A stretch of 64,000 nucleotides of DNA. It comes from Zychaea mexicana. Lineage: Eukaryota; Mucoromycota; Mucoromycetes; Mucorales; Lichtheimiaceae. The stretch lies in assembly GCF_025766255.1 (NCBI RefSeq), contig NW_026516678.1, positions 248,001-312,000 on the forward strand, written 5' to 3'. The notes under the pieces are model-generated. The model had not been told where the DNA came from, made no database searches, and saw only the letters and a program-made list of their open reading frames with translations. Every line of letters begins with the position of its first letter. Positions within the stretch are counted from its first letter, which is position 1. Both the position numbers and the translations under genes were made by a program. Of the stretch, positions 1 through 8,512 are shown one piece after another.

Positions 1-2244
1 TCTGTCAGCAAAAAACATTGTCTTCTTTACCTTATCTTTTTACTTCAATATTAAGGGCAACAACTCACTTACAAACCGCCAAAAATTTGCTATTTGCACA
101 TACAAACAGCAGAATCCTAAAGTCGGTCAACGTGCTTTAGCACAATGGGCTAAGGATGAGTTCAAACTCGAGAAACCACCTGTCCAATCGACAATCTCGC
201 TTATTCTTAGAGAAAAAGAGAAGTATCTCGCTATGTCGGAAACCGAGCTTAATATGAAAAGAAAACGCGTACCAGCATTGCCAGAAGTCGAAAACGTTCT
301 TGCAGAATTCGTCATGGATATGGCATCTGTTGGGCAACCAGTCAACAGGGAAAGCATCATTCTCCAAGCAAAAATTCAAGCAAGACGCCTCAACATTGTT
401 GTTCCTGAAGGATTTCAGTATTCTGACGGCTGGGTCACCAAATTCATGAAACGTCACAGATTAAAATCACACGGTATCCATGGTGAGGCTGGCTCCGTTG
501 ACATCGACGATGAAAAGATCCAAAAGCAGCTCGAAGAAGTCAAGGCCAAATAGCCGAGTTTCCACCTGAATGCATCTATAACATTGATGAAACGGGACTT
601 TTTTACAAGCAAGTGCCACGTCGAACGATTTCGAACAAACCTATTGCCGGACGAAAAGTCGATAAAAGTCGTGTAACTGTTGTCCTTGTCACCAATGCAA
701 CTGGCTCGCATAAACTTGGCCCCTACTTCATTGGACGCTTTGCTGGAGGAAAAGATTTTGGATCAAAGCTGAGTAAGTTAATGTTAGTAAAACATGAAAA
801 AGAACGACAGCTGATTCAATACACCATAATAGTCAAGGACTGTTACAAGTATTACTTTGCGGGATACGGTCCAATTTTTGCTGGATGCGGTCCGGATACG
901 GTCCTTCAATTTTGCTGGATACGGTCCAATTTTGCTGGATACGGTCCAATTTTTGCTGGATGCGGTCCAATTTTGCGGGATACGGTCCAATTTTTGCTGG
1001 ATGCGGTCCAATTTTGCTGGATACGGTCCAATTTTGCTGGATACGGTCCAATTTTGCTGGATACGGTCCAATTTTTGCTGGATACGGTCCAATTTTTGCT
1101 GGATGCGGTCCAATTTTTGCTGGATGCGGTCCGGATACGGTCCTTCAATTTTGGATGCGGTCCAATTTTGGTGGATACGGTCCAATTTTGCTGGATACGG
1201 TCCAATTTTTGCCTGGATGCGGTCCAATTTTGCTGGATACGGTCCAATTTTTGCTGGATGCGGTCCAATTTTTGCTCTCTTATTGATGGATAATGCACCT
1301 TCGCATAAAAACTTGGAAATTCAGTTAAAAAATATCGAGTTGTGCATGCTTCCTCCAAATACCACATCCCACTACCAACCGCTTGATGCAGGAATCATTG
1401 CTTCGTTCAAAAAAAAGTATAGTACATTGTAAACAACAGGAGATTTAAGCAGACAAAGTGATTTATTTGGATGTTAAGAAAGCAGAACTTGTTGGGCCAA
1501 ATCTATTTTAGGAGCATCTTATTTCGCAGAGCAACAATTCGCCACAACAACAACGAGCTTCACGATCTTTACAACATTAAGTTCAAACAAGCCTTGGACT
1601 GGTCTATTATGGCCTGGGACCGTGTCTCGTCCGAAACAATTTCAAATTGTTTTCGACATACTGGCCTTATGTCAGTGGAAACCCTTACAGAAGTAATTGA
1701 ATCCGAAGAAGCTGTTGTTTTGCAGGAGGAGGAGGAACTGACCGTCGAACTTGACTCGTACCTAAGATCTGTCAGCAATGATCAAGATGATACGAACACA
1801 GTTTTCGTGATTCCAGATGACGAAGACGACGGGATCCATGAGATGTTGACGCTGGAAGAACGAACGGATCGTTTGGTGAATCAGAACGTTGAAGATGAAG
1901 GTACAGTAGGGACATCATACAAAGTAAGTGCATTGATGGATAAAATCCCCTCGTCTTTATAATAGGCGAGGAGGGAGAGACCGAAGAACAAAATGAAGAA
2001 GAAGATGATGCCGATGCGAATATTAGGGCAATTAAAGAAAAAAAGTGCCTCTACCAAAGTTTTATAGATAAACTTGACATCACACACAAATTGGATATGG
2101 ACATCTTGTATCTGGTAAAAAAAAGAGTTAGACTTTTGGAGTCAGAGGAGCGGCAATCAGTGAAGCTGACGCAATCCCACCTCATAGACTTTCTAAATTT
2201 AGTGAATAAATATATACTACGAATTTTTATTGGGAATACATGTT
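1..2244 (+). pseudogene. Tigger/pogo-like DDE transposase, broken
   Basis: The frame open from about 45 to 553 holds the two N-terminal DNA-binding helices, including a Tc5/CENP-B type helix-turn-helix around 320-475 (QPVNRESIIL, then YSDGWVTKFMKRH). A frameshift near 550 leads into the DDE domain. The first catalytic Asp is in YNIDETGLF (about 578-604), the second in LLMDNAPSH (about 1282-1308) and the third block is QPLDAGII (about 1378-1401). The roughly 70 residues expected between the first two blocks are replaced by a minisatellite. Coding resumes at 1471-1962 and, in another frame, at about 1964-2244 with an acidic stretch and a C-terminal tail. At least three frame breaks make it non-functional. 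The left end is cut by the window edge. Confidence 0.85.
858..1280 (+). repeat. Minisatellite inside transposase gene (~20-22 bp unit)
   Basis: The unit is GGATRCGGTCCAATTTTGCT with 4 or 5 T residues, repeated with about 21 copies of the CGGTCC core. A compound variant (GCGGTCCGGATACGGTCC then TTCAATTTT) occurs twice, near 891 and 1130, suggesting duplication of a larger block. The array sits exactly where the transposase should encode the sequence between its first and second catalytic aspartates. It is open in several frames on both strands, so it generates spurious ORFs with GYGPI and LDRIQQ repeats. Confidence 0.95.
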
Positions 2245-2403
2245 AACTCTGGACTCTGATGTATGATCCGACACTGATCGCTGGTTCGATTCCGCGTCAC
2301 TAAGCATTTCTATTGGTTTATACTTGTCGATATGTCACAGCCAAGTGATCGATGATCGAATTATCGATTTGTCGATATTTTACTGCTTACCAGCCTGGTC
2401 ATT

Positions 2404-2470
2404 TGAGAAAGTGATCGAATTATCGAAAATATCGAGTTATCGAGTATCGAATTATCGAGCGGGCACTGTA
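2404..2470. repeat. Right terminal inverted repeat and TA target site of Tigger-like element
   Basis: Short palindromic words of the ATCGAATTATCGA type are repeated up to GGGCACTG at 2461-2468, followed by TA at 2469-2470. Pogo/Tigger ends characteristically start CAGT and duplicate TA. The matching left end would lie upstream of this window. Confidence 0.6.
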
Positions 2471-4773
2471 CATCGCGTGAACGAGCTCGAGATAACCCCG
2501 ATGCTATGCTATGGTCCTTCTTCGATCAGTCTCGTGTTGAATCACTAGCGGACCGACATCGCATGGAATTCTGTAATCGCATTATCGTACGACCAGACAA
2601 GACCGTATCAATCGTTGGAATCATGAAGGAAGGCTGTGAGCCGTTGGTCTCTGCATATGAGGAACGTCAACGAAAGCGACGAAAGAAGGGAGGTCGGTCA
2701 GGAGCGTCAGCAACCATTGGGACGACCGATAAGACGCTTGAACAGTTACAAGCTGATGAAGAGCGGGCAACATCGAGCACAAAAGAGCTACAAAGAAGAC
2801 ATGGTGTTCTAAAGAAAAAATACCAGCAAACCGCCAAGGAACGCAAAATAGCCAGAAAACGTTTTCAGTTTTGCAACCAAACATGAAAGAATCGAAGCAA
2901 GTGCCGCACTATCGATACGTGTGCGTGAAAATCGGCAAGTTAGGCTCGCTATGCTGCTTAATCATCGTGATTTGAAGAATGAAAAGTCGTAGATACAAGA
3001 CCCAAAAGGTAATATTATCCTCTCTGGACTTCTTTAACACATGTACTGGTTGTTGATTGATACTTTCCCATTACTGTAGTTTATCGAGCAGGCGAAAAAC
3101 AACAAGAAAGACAATGCCGCTGCAACTACTGTCCCAGCAATAACACCGACTGTGCAAAAGCCTCAGTGCGAAGATACAGCTGCTAATATTGATCTGTCAA
3201 ATCATTGCCCATTGGGTCAAGTCTACGGTGGTACAGACTACGGTCATGTTACAATGTCCCAGACAACAGCCTTAACCAAACAAGATGTTCTTTTCCACGT
3301 CTCTCTCTACAACGCGCAGCAAATTCATCGGCAGCAGCCAAGATTAGCCGAAGCAGGTTCGCTTGGAGCAAATGTATCAATCAACCAAGCGTCCGACACG
3401 TCTTCACCCTCTGCCATCCCGCGACACGATGCCACACAAGCAAATATGAAGAGGGAAGGCATGGATTTAGAACCACCACCTCCAGCGAAGCGCCAGACGA
3501 CCTTTGATTTAAAAAATGCTGTCGGAAGTTCTGAATTGTACCTACAAGAACAGAGTGACGCCAAGCGGGAAGGATCTACATTGGAAGAGCAACAACCACC
3601 GGCTAAGCGGCAGTGTTTGCATAGTGATGCTACAACATCTCATCAAAGCCCGCCACCGCATATATCAAAAAAGGAAGCAATACATTGCAGCTGGGTCTTG
3701 AACCATGTTGAAAACGGATCCATCACAATGAGCCACAAAGGACGTATACGGATGTAAGGACAGAATATTCAGCAGATGCGGATTCTGTTGGACCGTGAGA
3801 TGAAAGCTTCACCGCAGCAAGAGCATCAGGACCAGCAACAGGACCAGCAGCTACAACAACAGCAGCAATATATTGATCTTGAAACGCTTACAGTCAAGGA
3901 CCTAAAACTACCCAAGCCATTCACAATCACACACGAACAGATCCATGAAGCGACGAAAACAAAAAAGTTCATGGTGAGGCAGGAGAACCGGCTGAAGAAG
4001 GTATGTTCATGTAAAATTGTTGTACGCATACGTGACAGTTTACATACTTAGCTTATCTTGCTTTAATGTTTATGAACAACTTTGATACACAGCCTGAGAA
4101 TGAAGAAGTGCGGAATGCTCTCCACGACTTACAAGAAAACTGCTTCGTTGGCATCTGCGATCCAGTGGAAACCTTCAAAAGGCAAAAAGTCAGGCTACAG
4201 CATGTCGACGTTCTACGCAAGTTTTATTATTCCAACGCTGCCCTCAATGAACACCGTCACCGCGAAATTGCTACAAGTCGTCTTTATACGCAACTTGCGA
4301 CAAAGGAACGCCAAAAACCTGCGTCCTGTCATGTGTGTTGGCCTTGCCAGCACAGGCGTAGGCTCCCATCTACGTGGGCGACCTCGGCGCGGCGGCCGCA
4401 AGATGCGCAATGAACATAGAATTTGTTGTCCGGTGGTATTGCAGGATGAATATTGAACTAGTCAAACCTGTCCTTCTGCTAATGTCCACTGGTGATGGCA
4501 ACGGCAACCAAGGCTACAAAAAACGGTAAAATCAAGGCAGTGAAGGTCCATGGCGCTCTCCAATGTGTCAACCCGGATTGCCCTGCGGTGCGTGTCGGGT
4601 ACACTACCTTTAGTCGTGATTCTCTCTCGAGTACGGCCATGATCTTCGCTGCTGTTACCCAGTTATTCTCCCCTACCAAGTCACCTCTTCCCCCTTTCGA
4701 TCCTACCAACCCAACACAAGCAAGTATTACATTTTCACCTGCCTTTTTGCAGCATCCATCATATCATCTATAG
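2469..4773 (+). pseudogene. Fanzor-like (eukaryotic TnpB/OMEGA) RNA-guided nuclease, decayed
   Basis: Split-RuvC motifs appear in the order expected for Fanzor/TnpB. The N-terminal region has RHRMEFCNRIIVRPDKTVSI (about 2557-2616). RuvC-I is GGTDYGHVTMS near 3227-3259. The pre-RuvC-II block TGVGSHLRGRPRRGGRK lies near 4354-4404. RuvC-II is LQDEY (4442-4453), followed by TSQTCPSA. A zinc-ribbon half CVNPDCP (about 4564-4584) and RuvC-III FSRDSLSS (about 4609-4632) close the gene. Lesions: a frameshift near 2880, an in-frame TAG at 2990, an in-frame TAA at 3755, a frameshift at about 4310-4340, a TGA at 4454 directly after the RuvC-II DEY, and a frameshift near 4487. One zinc-ribbon Cys is also missing (CPSA). 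Likely introns are 3009-3079 and 4001-4092. The 5' part is cut off by the Tigger-like element ending at 2468. Fanzors are established RNA-guided DNA nucleases in fungi; this copy is a relic. Assignment rests on motif recognition, not on a search. Confidence 0.82.
3440..3900 (+). other. Low-complexity insertion in the Fanzor-like gene
   Basis: Between RuvC-I and the downstream LKLPKPFTITHEQIH block there is a long unstructured stretch. It contains an internally duplicated segment (KREG...PPAKRQ at about 3448-3500 and again at about 3562-3614) and then a Gln-rich run encoded by CAG/CAA at about 3810-3870. The PPAKRQ tracts resemble basic nuclear localisation patches. This looks like lineage-specific expansion by replication slippage. 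Confidence 0.6.
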
Positions 4774-4957
4774 AAATGGTGCGCTTGTTGCTTCCATGGG
4801 TTTTCCTGGACCTGTTTACTGCGCGCTCCCCTTCTTTTCCCAAACATCGTTTGAGTGCCAATAAATTTTCGCTTTGACAAGCATATCCGAGAATTATTCA
4901 AGTGGCTCAAGTTCCTTGAAAAGCAACACTTTTTTTTGACATTGTACTGCAGTCACC

Positions 4958-5794
4958 ATGCGTCCTCTCACAAACGAAGAAACAACTACGCTTTTCGAGA
5001 AATTAGCAAAATAGTAAACGATCTCAAACGTTTTCGAAGTGATTGAAAAATATGCAAGTCTAATAGCTTGTCACTTATGTAGCATCGGATCGAACATTAA
5101 GCACTTGATTGATCGGCCAGATGAAACTTACTGCTTCCGTTTGCACAAAGATCGAGTATACTACCTCAGGTACTCTATAAAGGAAGGGTAGAACAAATAA
5201 AAGTACAACACATGGCAACATATACTCAACAAGAATCTATATATAGTGAGAGCATGGTACGCATAGCAACTTCTGTTGGTCGAGATCAGTTGGGATCTGC
5301 TGGTGTCTGCTTCGGCAAGTTCACCAAAACCGGAAAGTTTACGCTCCATGTCACCGCTTTGGATCACTTGGCACAATATGCAAAGGTAAACCGCTATATA
5401 TTGAAATGACATAGAAGCGGAAAACGGCTGATACATTCATATCGTATTAGCACAAGATCTGGATCAAGCCAAATGGTGAAATGACATATCTCTATGGCAA
5501 TAATGTTGTCAAGGCACATTTGGGTCGCATTACGGATGATACACCTGAACACACTGGTGTTGTTGTTTATTCCATGACAGACATGCCTTTGGTAAGTTTG
5601 TTTTTGCAACTATAGGAAGGGGGAGCAATTATGCATATAGCGGAGGATGGGTAAACTGACAAGAGTTCAATTAGGGTTTCGGTGTCACTGCTCGATCAAC
5701 AGCAGATATGAAGAAGCTTCAGCCAACGGATATCATTGTGTTCCATCAGGCAGATGTTGGAGAATACCTTCGCTCTGAAGATACTTTATTATAA
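4958..5794 (+). CDS. NIP7: 60S ribosome biogenesis protein NIP7
   Basis: The five exons are 4958-5013, 5083-5169, 5247-5385, 5451-5591 and 5675-5794. All have GT-AG introns and joined phases, giving 180 aa, the usual NIP7 length. The N-terminus [19 protein letters not shown] and the internal [19 protein letters not shown] are near-signature sequences for the family. NIP7 is a nucleolar factor for 27S pre-rRNA processing and 60S assembly. Its C-terminal PUA domain (exons 4-5, ending [13 protein letters not shown]) binds RNA. The start is fixed by the conserved MRPLT. The gene converges on the RRG7-like gene, whose stop lies 116 bp away on the other strand. No lesions are seen. Confidence 0.97.
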
Positions 5795-5910
5795 TTAATG
5801 TTTTCCCTTAAAGCTTTTATCATTGTAATATACTATATACATTCTTTTGCTTTCTTCTTTCATTTACAATATCACCAAAACGCATTACACAGAAAAAAAG
5901 TCTTGTTTTT

Positions 5911-6531
5911 TTATGAACAATTTCTATCTCGATCAACAATATCTCCATCATGCATCAATACGGGTGTTGAGTTGCCATTGGAATCGAATTGGGTTGCTAC
6001 TGTCAAACCTTGTAAAACTGTTTCTGCTGCAGGATTGAATAGAAGCGAGTCAAGTCGCACATCACATATTCTTGCCAAGGCCAACGGCATATGTGATTCC
6101 ATGAAATGCGAAATGACATCGGCTGTATATTTTTTGTTACTGCTTGTAGCCAACATTGCTATACTGGATTGAGGATCCAATGCGCCTGCTGAACCGACCA
6201 GTGCCCGCACATGATCAGGTGAACATCCAGCCTTGATACTCTTGCATTGAACGATGATGCTCGGTGCAATATCTATCCCAAAAGGTTGCTGTTGTTTATA
6301 AAGTGACAAGTCGCGTAATGGCCACGTGCCTCGTAAATCCACGCCACCGTCGCTTTTTCCACCTACGCGTCGTAGTCGCATCCCGAGTTCTTGCTCAAAG
6401 ACTTGATGCGTTTGCCATTCGAAAAGCGTTCCTCGATAGACAGTGGACGACGAATCAGAGGGTGGATGTCGTAGAAACGATTTGAGATCGTGGATCAAGG
6501 TTGATTTGGCACGATTAAGAGGGTTACGCAT
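5911..6531 (-). CDS. RRG7: RRG7-like mitochondrial protein, PD-(D/E)XK fold
   Basis: This is a single-exon gene of 206 aa. The segment YRGTLFEWQTHQVFEQELG, then KSDGGVDLRG and IIVQCK (about residues 33-95) gives the Glu, Asp and Gln-x-Lys spacing of the restriction-endonuclease-like fold. The family is DUF2034/RRG7 (required for respiratory growth 7), a mitochondrial protein needed for respiration in yeast, with an unknown biochemical role. The ATG at 6531 begins MRNPLNRAKSTL, a plausible short amphipathic presequence. It is convergent with NIP7. The subgroup assignment is by motif memory; another DUF2034 member is possible. Confidence 0.8.
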   Translation of the reverse strand: MRNPLNRAKSTLIHDLKSFLRHPPSDSSSTVYRGTLFEWQTHQVFEQELGMRLRRVGGKSDGGVDLRGTWPLRDLSLYKQQQPFGIDIAPSIIVQCKSIKAGCSPDHVRALVGSAGALDPQSSIAMLATSSNKKYTADVISHFMESHMPLALARICDVRLDSLLFNPAAETVLQGLTVATQFDSNGNSTPVLMHDGDIVDRDRNCS

Positions 6532-6654
6532 TGAAAGAAGGAGAGACAGATTTCTATATCCTTATTTAAATGAGCCAATCTCTTTTCTGAATCGTAGTTA
6601 CAACAAGATGAGCTTCGTTTCGATGAAGTACAGTATTTCCAATATGTGATGTCG

Positions 6655-6744
6655 CAGCCAATGAAAATCAATGTCGGGCCCGATGGAAATCAATGTCGTA
6701 GTCCAATGGAAATCAATGTCGCTAGCCAATGAAAATCAATTTCG
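6655..6744 (+). repeat. Four tandem 22-23 bp units
   Basis: The units are 6655-6676, 6677-6698, 6699-6721 and 6722-6744. Each contains GATGGAAATCAATGTCG or the close variant AATGAAAATCAATTTCG. It is non-coding as far as I can see and lies directly beside a dispersed repeat copy. Confidence 0.85.
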
Positions 6745-6749
6745 CATAG

Positions 6750-6930
6750 TTCAGCCATAGATCGTTTGCCGTTTCTCGCCATAGATCGTTCGCCAGTGCT
6801 GCAAGATACAGTAGTTTGCGTTGAAAATGTAGGCGTCGATATGGGATGTAGTTCTTTGATTCTGCGATGTAGGTTTGCCAAACACTTTGTAGTTTTGAAA
6901 CAGGCGATGTCATTTGTTTTTTGGATATTG
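6750..6930 (+). repeat. Dispersed repeat, copy A
   Basis: The segment from GATACAGTAGTTTGCGTTGA (6802) to GATGTCATTTG (about 6905-6915) matches, in reverse complement, the sequence at about 9690-9810. In both copies a CATAGATCG-like word precedes the GATACAGTAG core. On the minus strand both show a conserved KLLY peptide trace, so they may derive from a decayed coding element. Confidence 0.55.
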
Positions 6931-7695
6931 ATATAGCTAATTGCAACGGAACGTAAAGTGGAGCATGTGCCTGGAGGTTGGCATAAAGCTTCTTCCGCGA
7001 CACAGAAAGAAAATAGCCACACAGAATTTGTTACGGTCGGTAAGCCGAGGATGCTAAGAAGGGTTATATAAACATGTCAGATCTATTAGATGGGTAAGAT
7101 CGACTCGCCTGGATTGAGTAACTGGAGCTCACTCGATGATGTATGCAACAACCCCGTGTCGAGAAGGTGCTGAATCCAAGGCGTCACTAGCATGGCAAAA
7201 AGGAGGGAATACCAAAAAGAGGAACCAAAGTAGCATGCTATTCCCCGGATCAAAGCATCAGTAATCAAGGCAATTACGGGATCCAATATTGGATTTTTCC
7301 TAATGATTGGCGCTTAGTATTTCTCGTCCAATAAAGCATTTTGCATATCAAAATACACTGTGAGGTAAAGATGCAATTTGGCTGGGATGGATCATATCGT
7401 GTTGACGAAGAGCATGCAACAAATTTCCATTTAGCACTTGGTGACTATCGGCTTGGCCGAACCGCCGAAGATGTATTTTCCGTAACGTCTTATGTAGAAG
7501 CTGAAACTAGTTTTATTGGTGAAATCATATTTGACATACATATACTTTCGGTTGCCACCCTAATTACAAGAACAACGAGTGCAATTTTTTATTGATGCTG
7601 CAGGATGAGAGTTTTGGAGACCAAAAGTTGCTTAAATGTACAGTGTGGTGGTATAAAGGAGAAATGAGCGTGGAAGATTTTCCCAGCGAAAACAA

Positions 7696-8512
7696 TTAAT
7701 CACTATCATAGTATTCCTCAGCGTCATCACCATCGTCATTTTCAATGATGTCATTATCAATCAATCTACCATGCGCTTTTCTGGTAGGTGTCAAGTAAAT
7801 GTTTGGTGATCTGGGAATACTGGCATCATCGAACCCGCAGATGTTGGAGAGTTGTGCGGCTTGCTTTTGACTTCGGATGGCCGGGAGAACAATATCCTTG
7901 AGATTGCAGTGGTGTTGTCGCCAAGTATACAACCGATCCAGCGTATCAATGAATGAAGGTAGCTCGTCGAGATATGTAGGTATTACAAGTATTGAAAGAC
8001 GGCGAGAGACGTACACATCTCCGATGCGTTCACCGCAATCATATACCCCATCGGGCCGGTGAAGTCCATACCAATGATGGTATATACGTTATCCATGAGA
8101 TTGTCCTCAATGGGAAGACTCAGCAGATAGGAAAGGATGGCCTTATAATCCTAGTGTTCCTGGCCTGCTGGATCAGCGACTTTTGTGGCGATACTTTGAG
8201 TCTCTTCCATTCGCTCATAGATAGTTCCCCATTATGAGCAGAAAGAATCAGATCGATCTGGCGTCCAAATCCTTTGTTCAATGGAATGTTCGAACCAAAT
8301 ACCCTTTTATGCATTTTTGCGATCAATTTGGAGGCTTTACACATCGTCTCCCCATTAAAGATTTGCATCCTGCTACCGTTTAGCACCTCATCAAATATTT
8401 TCGTACACTTCCTGTAGCAAGTGAGTTCACTACTGTCGTTGTCATTAGGGGAGGCAGCGGGGTTGGTCAGGCAAGCCTTGGCCACAATTTCAAGGATATC
8501 CAATAATTGCAA
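7696..8512 (-). pseudogene. Mucorales-expanded protein family of unknown function, frameshifted
   Basis: There are two open segments on the minus strand. The first, 8512 to about 8155, includes YRKCTKIFDEVLNGSRMQIF and LSMSEWKRLKVSPQKSLIQQ. The second, about 8150 to 7696, includes MDFTGPMGYMIAVNASEMYV and FIDTLDRLYTWRQHHCNLK and ends in an acidic DDDAEE-like tail. A single missing base near 8150 separates them; reading across it gives a continuous, sensible chain. I recognise the SEWKR...ARN...GMD-G-GYM...LDRLYxWRxHH pattern as an expanded family in Mucorales genomes with no assigned function. No ATG with a good N-terminus is visible, so the 5' end is probably lost. It could be a transposon-borne gene; that is inference. 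Confidence 0.6.

Larger units (their letters stand above)
1..2468 (+). mobile_element. Tigger/pogo-type DNA transposon, right part
   Basis: The body is a decayed DDE transposase gene (to about 2244). It is followed by about 170 bp of non-coding sequence and then an AT-rich terminal zone with repeated ATCGAATTATCGA-like words. The zone stops at GGGCACTG followed by TA. Read from the other strand this is CAGTGCCC preceded by TA, which fits a pogo/Tigger terminal inverted repeat next to a TA target site. The left end is not in the window because transposase coding already runs at position ~45. The element is inactive as seen: its gene is frameshifted and interrupted by a minisatellite. What follows its right end is Fanzor-like coding sequence, so it most likely inserted into that gene. 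Confidence 0.7.
6532..7695. other. Repeat-rich intergenic region
   Basis: This stretch holds a four-copy tandem repeat (6655-6744) and one copy of a dispersed repeat (about 6750-6930). A plus-strand open stretch at about 7371-7595 (beginning MQFGWDGSYRVDEEHATNF) is followed after a possible AG at 7602 by DESFGDQKLLKCTVWWYKGE, ending TAA at 7699. That pair could be exons of a small gene or relic, but I recognise no family and no clean donor joins them. Confidence 0.5.

Noticed and set aside
858..1280. CRISPR-like regular repeats
   Set aside because: Units are contiguous without unique spacers, and the setting is a eukaryotic transposon.
784..1432. Repetitive ORFs with GYGPIFAGCG and DRIQQNWT repeats on both strands
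   Set aside because: These are translations of the 20-22 bp minisatellite, open in several frames at once.
2240..2310. GGTTCGATTCC box resembling a tRNA 3' half
   Set aside because: No 5' half or acceptor pairing. It lies in the non-coding 3' part of the Tigger-like element.
2324..2548. ORF spanning the transposon end and the start of the Fanzor-like sequence
   Set aside because: It is mostly terminal-repeat sequence (ATCGAATTATCGA words) and is in a different frame from the Fanzor-like coding.
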